In this document: piece after piece, positions 1 through 8,900 of the stretch
Layout of the letters: each line of letters opens with the position of its first letter
How positions within the stretch are numbered: position 1 is the first letter of the stretch
Assembly: GCF_000026365.1 (NCBI RefSeq)
Contig: NC_012991.1
Coordinates: 1,178,001 to 1,242,000 of the forward strand
Length of the DNA: 64,000 nucleotides
DNA from: Zygosaccharomyces rouxii
Lineage: Eukaryota; Ascomycota; Saccharomycetes; Saccharomycetales; Saccharomycetaceae
Direction: 5' to 3'
Translations under genes and position numbers: made by a program
The notes under the pieces: generated by a model
What the model saw: only the letters and a program-made list of their open reading frames with translations
The model's database searches: none
What the model was told of the DNA's origin: nothing

Positions 1-182
1 TATCTATGCGAATCGTATAGGCCAAAGGTAAGTAAAATAACGCCGGTAAAAATCATTACAACGCGAGTAATAACGTTAAATAGGTAATATATGGGCATTA
101 GAAGGCCGGAATAAATTATAAGCTGTGATGATTCTGTAACATTTGTAGTTAATTATATCATCTCGATTTCCAACAAATAGAA
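1..182. other. AT-rich flank upstream of tRNA-Arg
   Basis: No ORF or RNA gene is recognised here. The stretch is the 5' flank of the tRNA-Arg gene. Its promoter elements are internal, so no upstream box is expected. Confidence 0.5.
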
Positions 183-254
183 GCTCGTGTGGCGTAATGG
201 CAACGCGTCTGACTTCTAATCAGAAGATTGTGGGTTCGACCCCCGCCATGAGCT
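183..254 (+). tRNA. tRNA-Arg (anticodon UCU)
   Basis: A 72-nt cloverleaf can be folded by eye. The seven-base acceptor strands (183-189 and 247-253) pair. The anticodon stem at 208-212 pairs with 220-224 and holds anticodon TCT at 215-217. The T-loop carries GGTTCGA. No intron interrupts the anticodon loop. The sequence is nearly identical to the S. cerevisiae tRNA-Arg(UCU) I remember. T-rich DNA follows directly and can serve as the RNA polymerase III terminator. Confidence 0.96.
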
Positions 255-520
255 TTATTTTTTATTTTTATTCCCAGGTAATACGCAAGTTCTTATCAAT
301 ACAGAAGAACCACCTCATTTAAAGGTGATTAATACCACCTTCATTCATCAGGACTCATACATTTACAGAGAAGCAAAATCCAACTTGAAACGACCATTTC
401 TGTATACGTGTTCCTCGGGAAACCAAGGCGATGAAGACAGTTCTTATCGCGCACTACATGCATACAAAACATTAAATCCAACTAAAACAAACACATTTAC
501 TTCAGTACAAGAAGTCCATT

Positions 521-1780
521 ATGACGGTTAATGATATAATTTTAGATCAAGTCAAGGAGCAGCTAGCACCATCCGAACCGTTAGAATGTGTATCAAGGAA
601 ATTTCAATTAGAATTGAAGGATAGACTACAGAGGAGTAAGAAATCAATGCTCGTAGGTGGTTGGGTCCCTCAACAATCAATGATAAGAACTAGCGAAAAA
701 TTTCCCGACACTTTCCTAGCAATTGATTTTGGTGGATCGACATTAAAATTCGCATTAATTTCCATGCCCAGTTGTCAAATCGTCTTTCAAGATGGGTTTG
801 ATATTACCGCTAGACTTGTTGACCATAAATTCTTTGATACTATGATTACATGGATTTCATTTAAACTAAACGAATACCTTGCAGGCGAGGTACAAAGACC
901 TAAATTTTTGGTATCCATTACCTTTAGTTTCCCCTTAAATGATAAATTAGAAATTATTACCATGGGCAAAGGTTTTGAAATGTCGTTGGACATATTAGGC
1001 AAAAGCGTTAAAGAAATCCTTTCATCTTCATTTGATCGGGTACTTTCAGATCTACCTGGGAGAAGATTTGACGTAGAGGTTTGTGATGTGATTAACGATT
1101 CTGTTGCCGTTTATTTGACAAGTAAATTCATGTGCAAGAACGAAAGCGTTTCCTTAATCCTAGGTACAGGAATTAATTCATGTTTTGAATTATCTCCAGA
1201 GAAAGTGCCGATTAAGAAGAGACTCCATAACACGCCGGGCAATTGTAATTATCTCATGAATGTAGAGGCAGGATTTTTGGGTAATGATGTGATTAATGTT
1301 ACTAAATTTGATTATAATGGTGATAGTGAAAGAAACATGCCACTAGAGGATATCTCCTCAGGCAAGTGGTTGCCCATTGCATTTGCTAACATTTTGAAAC
1401 AATACCATATCGTTGGGTTTGATTCTACTTCAATGGATGGTGAAATGTTGGTTGAAATCGCAGAAAATAGATATAAAGGTCAACTGGATCGTGATAGTTT
1501 GAGACTAGCTCGAGAAATTTCGAGATTACTCATACAGAGAGGTGCATTCTACGTGGTAGCCATGTTATTTGCTGTTGGCTCACTTGTTAACAGGGACATT
1601 AACGATAATAAAAATAGCGAAGTGATTGAGGTTGGTTACGTCGGTTCATTTTTGGCACATTCAAACTATTATAAAAGTCAAATTGCCTTATTTTCTCAAA
1701 ACCGAATGCATTTCCAATTTCTCCACAACAGCAACCTACTTGGCGCTGCGGTAGCCACTTATTTGAACAGATGCAATTAA
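521..1780 (+). CDS. YLR446W: Hexokinase-family protein, YLR446W orthologue
   Basis: This 419-residue protein has the hexokinase fold motifs in order: phosphate-1 loop around 67-80 (AIDFGGSTLKFAL), sugar-binding TFSFP at 134-138, a KGF-like element near 150, the catalytic-base motif IND with Asp193, phosphate-2 GTGINS at 215-220 and NVEAGFLGN at 247-255. S. cerevisiae YLR446W is a diverged hexokinase-like protein of uncertain substrate and similar length. The position next to VMA6 matches chromosome XII. The catalytic Asp and both phosphate loops are kept, so kinase activity is possible. The sugar-loop residues differ from classical hexokinases (GINS for GTNA), so glucose may not be the substrate. 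The ATG at 521 gives the expected N-terminus. The gene is convergent with the next one, 39 bp apart. Confidence 0.85.
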   Translation: MTVNDIILDQVKEQLAPSEPLECVSRKFQLELKDRLQRSKKSMLVGGWVPQQSMIRTSEKFPDTFLAIDFGGSTLKFALISMPSCQIVFQDGFDITARLVDHKFFDTMITWISFKLNEYLAGEVQRPKFLVSITFSFPLNDKLEIITMGKGFEMSLDILGKSVKEILSSSFDRVLSDLPGRRFDVEVCDVINDSVAVYLTSKFMCKNESVSLILGTGINSCFELSPEKVPIKKRLHNTPGNCNYLMNVEAGFLGNDVINVTKFDYNGDSERNMPLEDISSGKWLPIAFANILKQYHIVGFDSTSMDGEMLVEIAENRYKGQLDRDSLRLAREISRLLIQRGAFYVVAMLFAVGSLVNRDINDNKNSEVIEVGYVGSFLAHSNYYKSQIALFSQNRMHFQFLHNSNLLGAAVATYLNRCN

Positions 1781-1819
1781 CTAATTGAAAGACATAAATA
1801 AAAAAGGACTACAGATAAT

Positions 1820-2401
1820 TCATTGATCTTCTTCGAGGTATCCAACCTCTGGATACTTCCCTTTAAAATATTCTAACCAAGAATTAACCCTTGACATTTC
1901 TTGCTCCGATAAACCACTTAAATCATGATTACATTTCCTACCAAGTGCTGAAACATCCCACATGTGATAGCCGAATAAATTGGAACAATCGGTACCTGCA
2001 AATTTCCTATATGCTCCCCATTTACCATAAAACGATTCTCCTTCAGTAACATCGAATACATGCCCCTTAACACTAAGTAGTATTCTTCCTGATTCGCCTT
2101 GACCTGTATACTGTGACAACTGCTCCAGTGTAAATGAAACGGGTAATTCTTGAGTTGACCAATAGGTAGGGATCTCTGGTGATACTTTAGAAGCTTTCTT
2201 AACCGAATTTTGACCCGGGATGTAGAACCAATGATTGGTAAATGACCTACTCACTACACACCATGCAATTATTAAACCCGCTAACATACGAATAATATCG
2301 AGAGTAGTGAAAGTAGTACCGATGTCTTCACCGCCATCTTCGTCATCAGAATCATAGATAATTCTCAAATCATCAGTCTTTTTATCAGTAACTACTGCCA
2401 T
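1820..2401 (-). CDS. Membrane-anchored cytochrome b5-like (MAPR/DAP1-type) haem-binding protein
   Basis: The protein has 193 residues. An acidic N-terminus (about 16-26) precedes one hydrophobic segment at 35-51, then a cytochrome-b5-like domain at about 89-187. The domain has the membrane-associated progesterone receptor (MAPR) signature: VKGHVFDVTEG, FYG with Tyr125, GAY with Tyr131, then KFAGTD, ending in KYPEVGYL, comparable to KYPxxGxL of yeast Dap1. Haem-ligand tyrosines of PGRMC1 fall in the same FYG/GPY positions, and both are present here. The HPGG motif of classical cytochrome b5 is absent. Dap1 lacks this N-terminal arrangement and maps elsewhere in S. cerevisiae, where I recall no gene between YLR446W and VMA6. 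It is therefore probably a second MAPR protein kept in this lineage. The substrate is unknown; sterol or haem metabolism is an inference. Confidence 0.78.
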   Translation of the reverse strand: MAVVTDKKTDDLRIIYDSDDEDGGEDIGTTFTTLDIIRMLAGLIIAWCVVSRSFTNHWFYIPGQNSVKKASKVSPEIPTYWSTQELPVSFTLEQLSQYTGQGESGRILLSVKGHVFDVTEGESFYGKWGAYRKFAGTDCSNLFGYHMWDVSALGRKCNHDLSGLSEQEMSRVNSWLEYFKGKYPEVGYLEEDQ

Positions 2402-2517
2402 GGGGCCGGCTCCCTTTCAATCCAGGACTCTTGTGTTTGTAGTTGTGCTTATTGTCATTGTTCTTTGTTACAACATAATATATATATATATATATCCGTA
2501 CACATGGAAAGAAGACG

Positions 2518-3555
2518 TCAATAAACCGAGATATAACTATTTATTCTTTCTCTTTGATTTTGAGCAATGCATTCAGCAATCCAAGTGATATTTCTCACTT
2601 CTTGTTCCTTTGACTTCATCCAAGACCAAATGGTACTCAATGTGAACTGTTGGGTAAAGGCATCTCTGCACAATTCCATTTCCAGTTTATAAAAATGGTC
2701 TTCCAGATTACCAGATTCTAAGATACCTCTGTAGTCATAAACCAAATTGACCGCAGTTTTAACAGATTCAAAATCTGTTGCCTGTGCCAATGAAGCTGTG
2801 GCCAAGGGGTGTAGTTGGCCCATTTCTGGTAGTAACTCACTCTTTAGTTCAGCATCAATTTCTGGACTTTCCAACGAGTTGAGTGAAATGTTAATACTTC
2901 TTCTATCGGCTTCAAATTCAAGCATCATTTGCATAACTTCTCTAGCAGGTTCGTCGATCTGTTCAGTAACAAATTTATGGAAGTCCTGTAAATAGGCCTT
3001 GTACAATTTATTCCTAACAATTTCAATGTTTAAATCATCTAGTTCATCAGCTCTATCGAAACATCCCATAAAATAAGGTGCTAAGGGTGTATCCACTAGA
3101 ACTGTCTCGTAAAGAGATTCCAAATCTGTTGCAACGGACAGAGTTGGCAAAGTATCAAACCAACCCAATGGATGACAACGCTGTAAGATTTCCGCCTTAT
3201 CACGGTCGTGGATGGTACCAGTAATCATGAGAGCTACGTTGTCAATCATATATCCATATGTGATATAATCCATGAATTTTTTAGTAATGCCACTTGACTG
3301 ATCTCTGATATAATTAAATTCTTCATATAGTTTCTCAGAAGCACTCTCTTGAATCAGAGAAGTGGTCAATGCCTCAGCTGAAACAGATGATAAAAAGTTC
3401 CCGTAGTCAGTAGATGCAAGTTGCAATCTCAAATCTTCCAAATTATCGCATTGGGTCAAATTCAAATACTGGTTGCCCGTAAGAAGACCATTTCTGTAAC
3501 CGCGAACCACACCTTCGATAAACCCGTTATCGATATTGAAGAAAACACCTTCCAT
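2518..3555 (-). CDS. VMA6: V-type ATPase subunit d
   Basis: The 345-residue protein has the same length as S. cerevisiae Vma6 and begins MEGVFFNIDNGFIEG, the conserved N-terminus of the family. Subunit d is the soluble V0 component that links the proteolipid ring to the central stalk of the vacuolar proton pump. It belongs to the vATP-synt_AC39 family, which is alpha-helical and has no membrane segment, as seen here. The C-terminus contains the characteristic ECIAQNQRERINSYI. It is divergently transcribed from COG8 with a promoter of about 190 bp, and in tandem ahead of the MAPR gene. Confidence 0.97.
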   Translation of the reverse strand: MEGVFFNIDNGFIEGVVRGYRNGLLTGNQYLNLTQCDNLEDLRLQLASTDYGNFLSSVSAEALTTSLIQESASEKLYEEFNYIRDQSSGITKKFMDYITYGYMIDNVALMITGTIHDRDKAEILQRCHPLGWFDTLPTLSVATDLESLYETVLVDTPLAPYFMGCFDRADELDDLNIEIVRNKLYKAYLQDFHKFVTEQIDEPAREVMQMMLEFEADRRSINISLNSLESPEIDAELKSELLPEMGQLHPLATASLAQATDFESVKTAVNLVYDYRGILESGNLEDHFYKLEMELCRDAFTQQFTLSTIWSWMKSKEQEVRNITWIAECIAQNQRERINSYISVY

Positions 3556-3743
3556 GGCTCCTAAAACCTTTTAACCCTTTGTATTACTTCGTTATCATTT
3601 GTGTATATGTATGTTAAAAGGAAAGCACCTTTAAGCTGGCAGTATCAACGATCACGAGCAACGGACATCCTTGTCTAACTTACCACTACTAAATTAACCA
3701 AGATTAAATCGACAAGTTGAAAGTTAAGAGGTACCATTGGATC

Positions 3744-5129
3744 ATGGAAGAGATTCTAGATGCTGCAATTGACCCCAAGCATTTGAGCAAAAATGAAAGA
3801 CAATACTGTTTAGAAATTCTAGAACAGATTTTACAATCTGATACGACGCCATACGATGCCTATTTCTCGTCCAAACCAACTCCTGGTAGTATTGTGGAGG
3901 ATATTGCAGAAGCATCAGCTCAAATTGTAGCTATTGAAAAACAGATAAGAAGGCTTCTGGTTGAGAACAAGGGCGAAGTTTTGCGTAAGGTGCTAGGTGA
4001 TAGTAGTGGTAGTAAATTAACGGACATTCGAAACGAATTAGATCAATTATGGGAATTGGATGAAGGTGCAGGGGCAAAGGAAGAGGAACACAAGAATTCC
4101 AATGAAAGCATAGAACATGATTCTGCAGTAAAGGCAATATTCGATCAGGAACAAAACGTACAAAAGGGACAAGATGATCAATTCCACATGGCATTAAAAA
4201 AATTAAAACAAAGGGTATCACAGAATGAAGCTCATGCACCTGGATCATTAGGAGAGTTAGCGTCTGTATTAGAAAATTTGAACAGCATTACTGATCTTAT
4301 GGAGCTTCCGTTTTTGGCAAGGACATGCATAAGAACGGGTCACTACCAAGAAGTTGTCATGCTTTATACGCATACTAAATCCCTTCAGTTGAAATTTCCC
4401 GGATCTAGTATTGTAAAACAAGTATGTGACAGCGTTTTAGATGAAATTACGACGACGATGTTAACTGGATTGGTCAAACTACTTTCTACCAACGTTACAG
4501 TGAATTCCATTAAAAAAATTCTCAATTATCTAGCCGCTATCCCACCATTTGATGATACTGAGAGCTCATTGCTTTTGCGTGTCTTTCTGTACATGAGATT
4601 CGACTTCATTCAAAGGGAAATTGCATCATATTCATTAAAAATGGACCCGCCAAACGATTCATTGATAGAAATGATGGTTAAACGTAAAATTGAAGTCCTG
4701 AGGGAATACGCATATATGTCATCAAGTGTCTTTACGGAAATGTTTACATCACATTTAGAACCAATCTGCATAAAACTTGCAGATGAATTAAAACCAGAGG
4801 AAGATACGAAAACTATTGAGGCCACTACTACCACTACCACTACCACTCGGAAAGATGATACCCCTATTGAAACCAATTTATTAATTTTACAATTCGTTAA
4901 TCAATGCGTAAGTTGGTTACTTGATGATCTATCTGAGGCCGGTTTACAAGGTAAACTAAATGATTCAGTGTGTCTACAACTAGTTTACTGTTCATTCAGA
5001 TTACATGATTTGAATCAAAATTACCACAAGCTGTTTTTAAACAAACTTCATGAATCGAATTTGTTTACCGCATCTCAAATAAAAAACGCAATCCAAAAGA
5101 GAAGAGAACTGGCTTCTAAGTACTCCTAA
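3744..5129 (+). CDS. COG8: Conserved oligomeric Golgi complex subunit 8
   Basis: The first ATG of this frame is at 3744 (MEEILDAAID); the open frame before it starts from TTG and is not used. The protein has 461 residues. The N-terminal block with YFSSKPTPGSIVEDIAE and KQIRRLL resembles Cog8/Dor1, as I recall it, and the gene lies beside TCB3 as in S. cerevisiae (YML071C-YML072C). Cog8 is a lobe-B subunit of the COG tether, which retrieves Golgi enzymes by retrograde vesicle capture. Predicted secondary structure is mostly helical, and an acidic, lower-complexity linker spans about 110-150. A threonine run (ACT/ACC codons near 4825-4848) interrupts the C-terminal third. S. cerevisiae Cog8 is about 600 residues, so this copy is shorter, mainly in the C-terminal half. 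Confidence 0.8.
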   Translation: MEEILDAAIDPKHLSKNERQYCLEILEQILQSDTTPYDAYFSSKPTPGSIVEDIAEASAQIVAIEKQIRRLLVENKGEVLRKVLGDSSGSKLTDIRNELDQLWELDEGAGAKEEEHKNSNESIEHDSAVKAIFDQEQNVQKGQDDQFHMALKKLKQRVSQNEAHAPGSLGELASVLENLNSITDLMELPFLARTCIRTGHYQEVVMLYTHTKSLQLKFPGSSIVKQVCDSVLDEITTTMLTGLVKLLSTNVTVNSIKKILNYLAAIPPFDDTESSLLLRVFLYMRFDFIQREIASYSLKMDPPNDSLIEMMVKRKIEVLREYAYMSSSVFTEMFTSHLEPICIKLADELKPEEDTKTIEATTTTTTTTRKDDTPIETNLLILQFVNQCVSWLLDDLSEAGLQGKLNDSVCLQLVYCSFRLHDLNQNYHKLFLNKLHESNLFTASQIKNAIQKRRELASKYS

Positions 5130-5381
5130 TGTGAACATGTAGGTATAGATATGTATATATGTAAAAGTAGTTTAAAATGAAACAGGTACAATACTGTAGC
5201 GGCTGTACTCAAATGAAAGAGGTACTGAAGGTTTATTAACTCTTCTGGTTTGGGTGATACAGAAATGCTAGCACAATGATCCTAGTAAGCTTGATTAATC
5301 GTCATATATCGAACTGAAATGATATAATTGTATAATCGAATAGATTCGGTTCATAAGAGAACAACCCATATACTTTCATAT
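5130..5381. other. COG8 3' flank and tRNA 5' flank
   Basis: AT-rich spacer between COG8 and the tRNA-Ala gene. No ORF or recognisable element is seen. Confidence 0.5.
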
Positions 5382-5454
5382 GGGCATGTGGCGTAGTTGG
5401 TAGCGCGCCCCCTTAGCATGGGGGAGGTCTTCGGTTCGAATCCGGACTTGTCCA
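5382..5454 (+). tRNA. tRNA-Ala (anticodon AGC)
   Basis: This is a 73-nt cloverleaf. The anticodon stem of five C:G pairs flanks loop TTAGCAT, with anticodon AGC at 5415-5417. The acceptor stem keeps the G3:U70 wobble that marks tRNA-Ala, and the discriminator base is A. The T-arm carries GGTTCGAATCC. A T-rich stretch follows at once. It is identical in sequence to the minus-strand copy at 40597-40669. Confidence 0.97.
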
Positions 5455-5934
5455 TTCTTTTTCCAGTTTTTCTTTCCGATTTCACCAGCGGTTAAACCGT
5501 GTCTGGTACTACTAGGATCGCTTCAAACGAGTATTTTTTTCTTCCTCAAGTCGTTCGCTGCATGGTGAGAAACGGCGAATGGAAGCAAGAACAACAAGAC
5601 TAAGCTTCCCCTTGTTTACCCCTTCACGCCTTAAGATAAGTAAACAACGTATCAACATAACAAGATAACCGAATAAAGAGGAACACGTAGGTAAAGTTTG
5701 AAGTTTGATCAAACGGAGAGAGAGAAAAGGGAAGGATAAAAAAAACAACAAAAAAAGCAAGAAACAAGGTCAAGCTTTTGGCGTCTATATTTTTTTTTTA
5801 AACTTAAGTTTCCGATTGTTTATTTGTTCCTGTCTTTCTTTCTGTTATTCTTAACACAAGATAGTCGATCACCCTCAACAGGATTCAACTTGATCTGATT
5901 TAATTTAGATTAATCATAAGTCATCCTAAGCACT
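5455..5934. other. Intergenic: TCB3 promoter region
   Basis: The 480 bp between tRNA-Ala and TCB3 hold long A- and T-rich tracts (for example the T run near 5791-5799) typical of yeast nucleosome-depleted promoters. No convincing ORF or specific factor site is recognised. Confidence 0.5.
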
Positions 5935-8900
5935 ATGGATGAGGCAGCTACAAAGGCGGAGAAGGGGCAAAAGCTATTCCCCCATAAGTTTCATAGGTTG
6001 AGTTTCGGTAAGAAAGAAGCTGCTAAGTTCAGTGAAAAAAATGAACAAGGATTAGCACAGAAGGCTATGGATGACTACGGTAAGGATGTTTTAGATGATA
6101 GTAGAGCGAGTATAAAGAGTCCTCGTAAATCTGGTGGTTTTTCAAGCTTTCGTAGTCCTAGATTGAGTTTTTCTTCGAAAAATGGTAATAAACTTCCACC
6201 ACAGACTCATTTTAGCGGTGGTAATGAAGCTCATAGTGATTCCGGTAATGATGCCAAGCCTCAAGATATTCCTTCAGTGAAGTCTCGTCAGTCTTCCAAG
6301 AAACCAGATAGTATCAGAAGATCAAGTATGCATTCGAGACAGTCAGGCAGGGTTTCCTCTGATAGAGCTGATATTGGCAGTCCTGGTACAAGAATTCCAT
6401 CTCATCCTTTACCCAAGCATTTACTTGTACAACAGAAGGAGAAAGAAGAGCAAGAGGCGAAGAGAAAACAGTTAACACCATCGACCTCTGAAAAACAACA
6501 ACTTTCGCCAAGACAACAACAACAACAAGAACAACAACAAGAATCGCTAAAAAATAAAGTTCCCCCCACAACAACTGGCCGTTTGAATACACCAGAAGAA
6601 TTATTCCCGTGGAAGAAAATTGGAAGTTTCCATCATACGGGCAAAGGTTCTCCTAACACTGGTGATGCACGTCTAGTTAAGGCTTACATCCTGGAAAATC
6701 TTGTTAACGATTGGTATAACAACGCTGCTGTCCTTGTTGGAACTTGTTTTATATCATGGTCATTTGCTTACCTTAGATTCTCATGGTGGTCATTGTTATT
6801 CGTCCTTGGCTGTATGGGAGCAGTCTTTGCATCTGAATACAGACGTTTTAACAGAAATGTTAGAGACGATTTAACGAGAATTACCGTGGAAGAAACTTTA
6901 TCACAGAGAAAAGAGTCCGTCTTATGGATGAATTCGTTTCTCTCAAAATTCTGGGTTCTCTATATGCCTATTTTATCTCAACAAGTTAAAGATATTGTGA
7001 ATCCAGCCTTAGCAGGTGTTGCACCAGGATATGGTATTGATGCATTGTCATTAGATGAGTTTACCCTAGGTTCTAAGGCGCCTTCCGTTCGAAGTATTTC
7101 TTCTAATACAAAAGCAGGTGCTGACGTTTCTGAAATGGTTTTTGAGTTTGCTTTTACACCTAGTGATGTTTCTGAGATGACACCAAAGGAAGCCAAGAAC
7201 AAGATTCATCCAAAAATTGTTCTTGCTATAAGTTTAGGTAAAAGTGTCGTCTCTAAAAAAATGAAAGTCATCGTAGAAGATATTAATGTTTCGGGTAGAA
7301 TGCGTGCGAAGATTAAGTTTGGTGATACTTTTCCAAACATTGGAATGGTTTCAGTTCAAATGCTGGAACCACCAGTTATCGAGTTTGGTCTAAAGCCACT
7401 TGGTGGTGATACCTTGGGTCTTGATGTGATGTCCTTCTTGCCTGGGTTGAAGAAGTTTGTGCAAACTATTATCAATGCAAATGTTGGTCCAATGTTGTAC
7501 GCTCCTAACCACTTTGACATTAATGTGGAAGAACTTATGGCTGCTCAGGTTAATGACGCTATTGGTGTTTTGGCGGTTACCATCGCCAATGGTAATGATT
7601 TGAAAGGTTCAGATTTCATCACCAACACAGTGGATCCTTACATCTCTTTCGAGTTGGAAAAGCCGTTACCAGATTTGAATGGCGAAGATTTGCGTACCAC
7701 CATCAAACACAACACTACAACTCCACGTTGGAATGAGACTAAATATGTTTTGGTTTCCAGTTTACAACAAAAGATGAAAATGAAATGTTTTGATTTTAAC
7801 GACGTGAGAAAGGATACTTTTATTGGTGAAATAGAAATCGACTTGAACGATTTACTACAGGAGCCTACCCAAGATAACTTGAGCACCGATTTAACAATTG
7901 GTACAAAGAGTAGAGGTGCATTAAACTATTCGTTACACTGGTTCCCTGCCAAGAAATCCGAGAACATTACAGGTCAAAAGGAAACCGGATCCGATGAAGA
8001 AGCAAGCAGTAAACAGGGGACTGTAGCAATTCCAGATGGTGCTGAGAATAATGGAAAGGTAGAAGATGATGCCGAATTTAAGGAAAAGGAAAAGGAAACT
8101 GAAAACGGCGAGGAAGATGAAGAAAGGGCAGCTTTAGACGAAGACAACGAAGATGAAGAAACCGACGCAGGTATTGTCAAGTTGACCCTTCAAAACATCA
8201 AATATTTGAATACAGCTGTTGCACTAACTGGCACACTCTCACCATCGGCCACTTTGTTCCTAAATGGGAATGTGGTTAAGGAATTCAGAACTTTGAAGCG
8301 TATCAATGAACCTTCCTGGGGTGAAACCATTGAACTATTTATCCCATCTAGAGAAGAATCTGAGCTGAGATTAGAGGTTTATGATAACGGTTTAAGAGAG
8401 AAAAAGCTTATCTGTGAATATGGTTCTACCCTTGAAGATATATTTGAGAATTTGCAAAATGGAGAACCATTTGTGAAGGGTTCCCCACAAGGTGAAATTT
8501 ATATGAATGCAGAATGGAAACCAGTTAAAATGAGTGGTTTATTCGCCTCTGGCGGTTCTCGTGACCCACTCGGTGCTCTCAGAGTCCTTGTTAGAGATAT
8601 TAATGTGTTAGATAACCTTTCTGGTTTGGGTGACATTGATCCGTATTTCACCTTGAGTGTTAACAGACATGTGGATTATAAATCGATCAGTTATTCTGAA
8701 ACAGAACATGCCTATTTCGATAAAGTTGACTATTTGATACTAATGTCTGAGAAAGCATCTGTTACCGTTAATGTTTATGACTACCAATCTGTTGGTGATG
8801 ATAGGTTTATCGGATCTGCGCAAATTCCCTTGGAAGAAGTAATGAAGAAGGATCCAAAAACAGACAAATTTACACTTGTCGACAATTCTAAAAAGCCCTT

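Noticed and set aside
325..531. 68-codon ORF before YLR446W
   Set aside because: No motif, overlaps the YLR446W start and probably its leader.
3717..3743. Nine-codon N-terminal extension of COG8
   Set aside because: The frame begins with TTG, not ATG; the first ATG at 3744 gives the family-like start.
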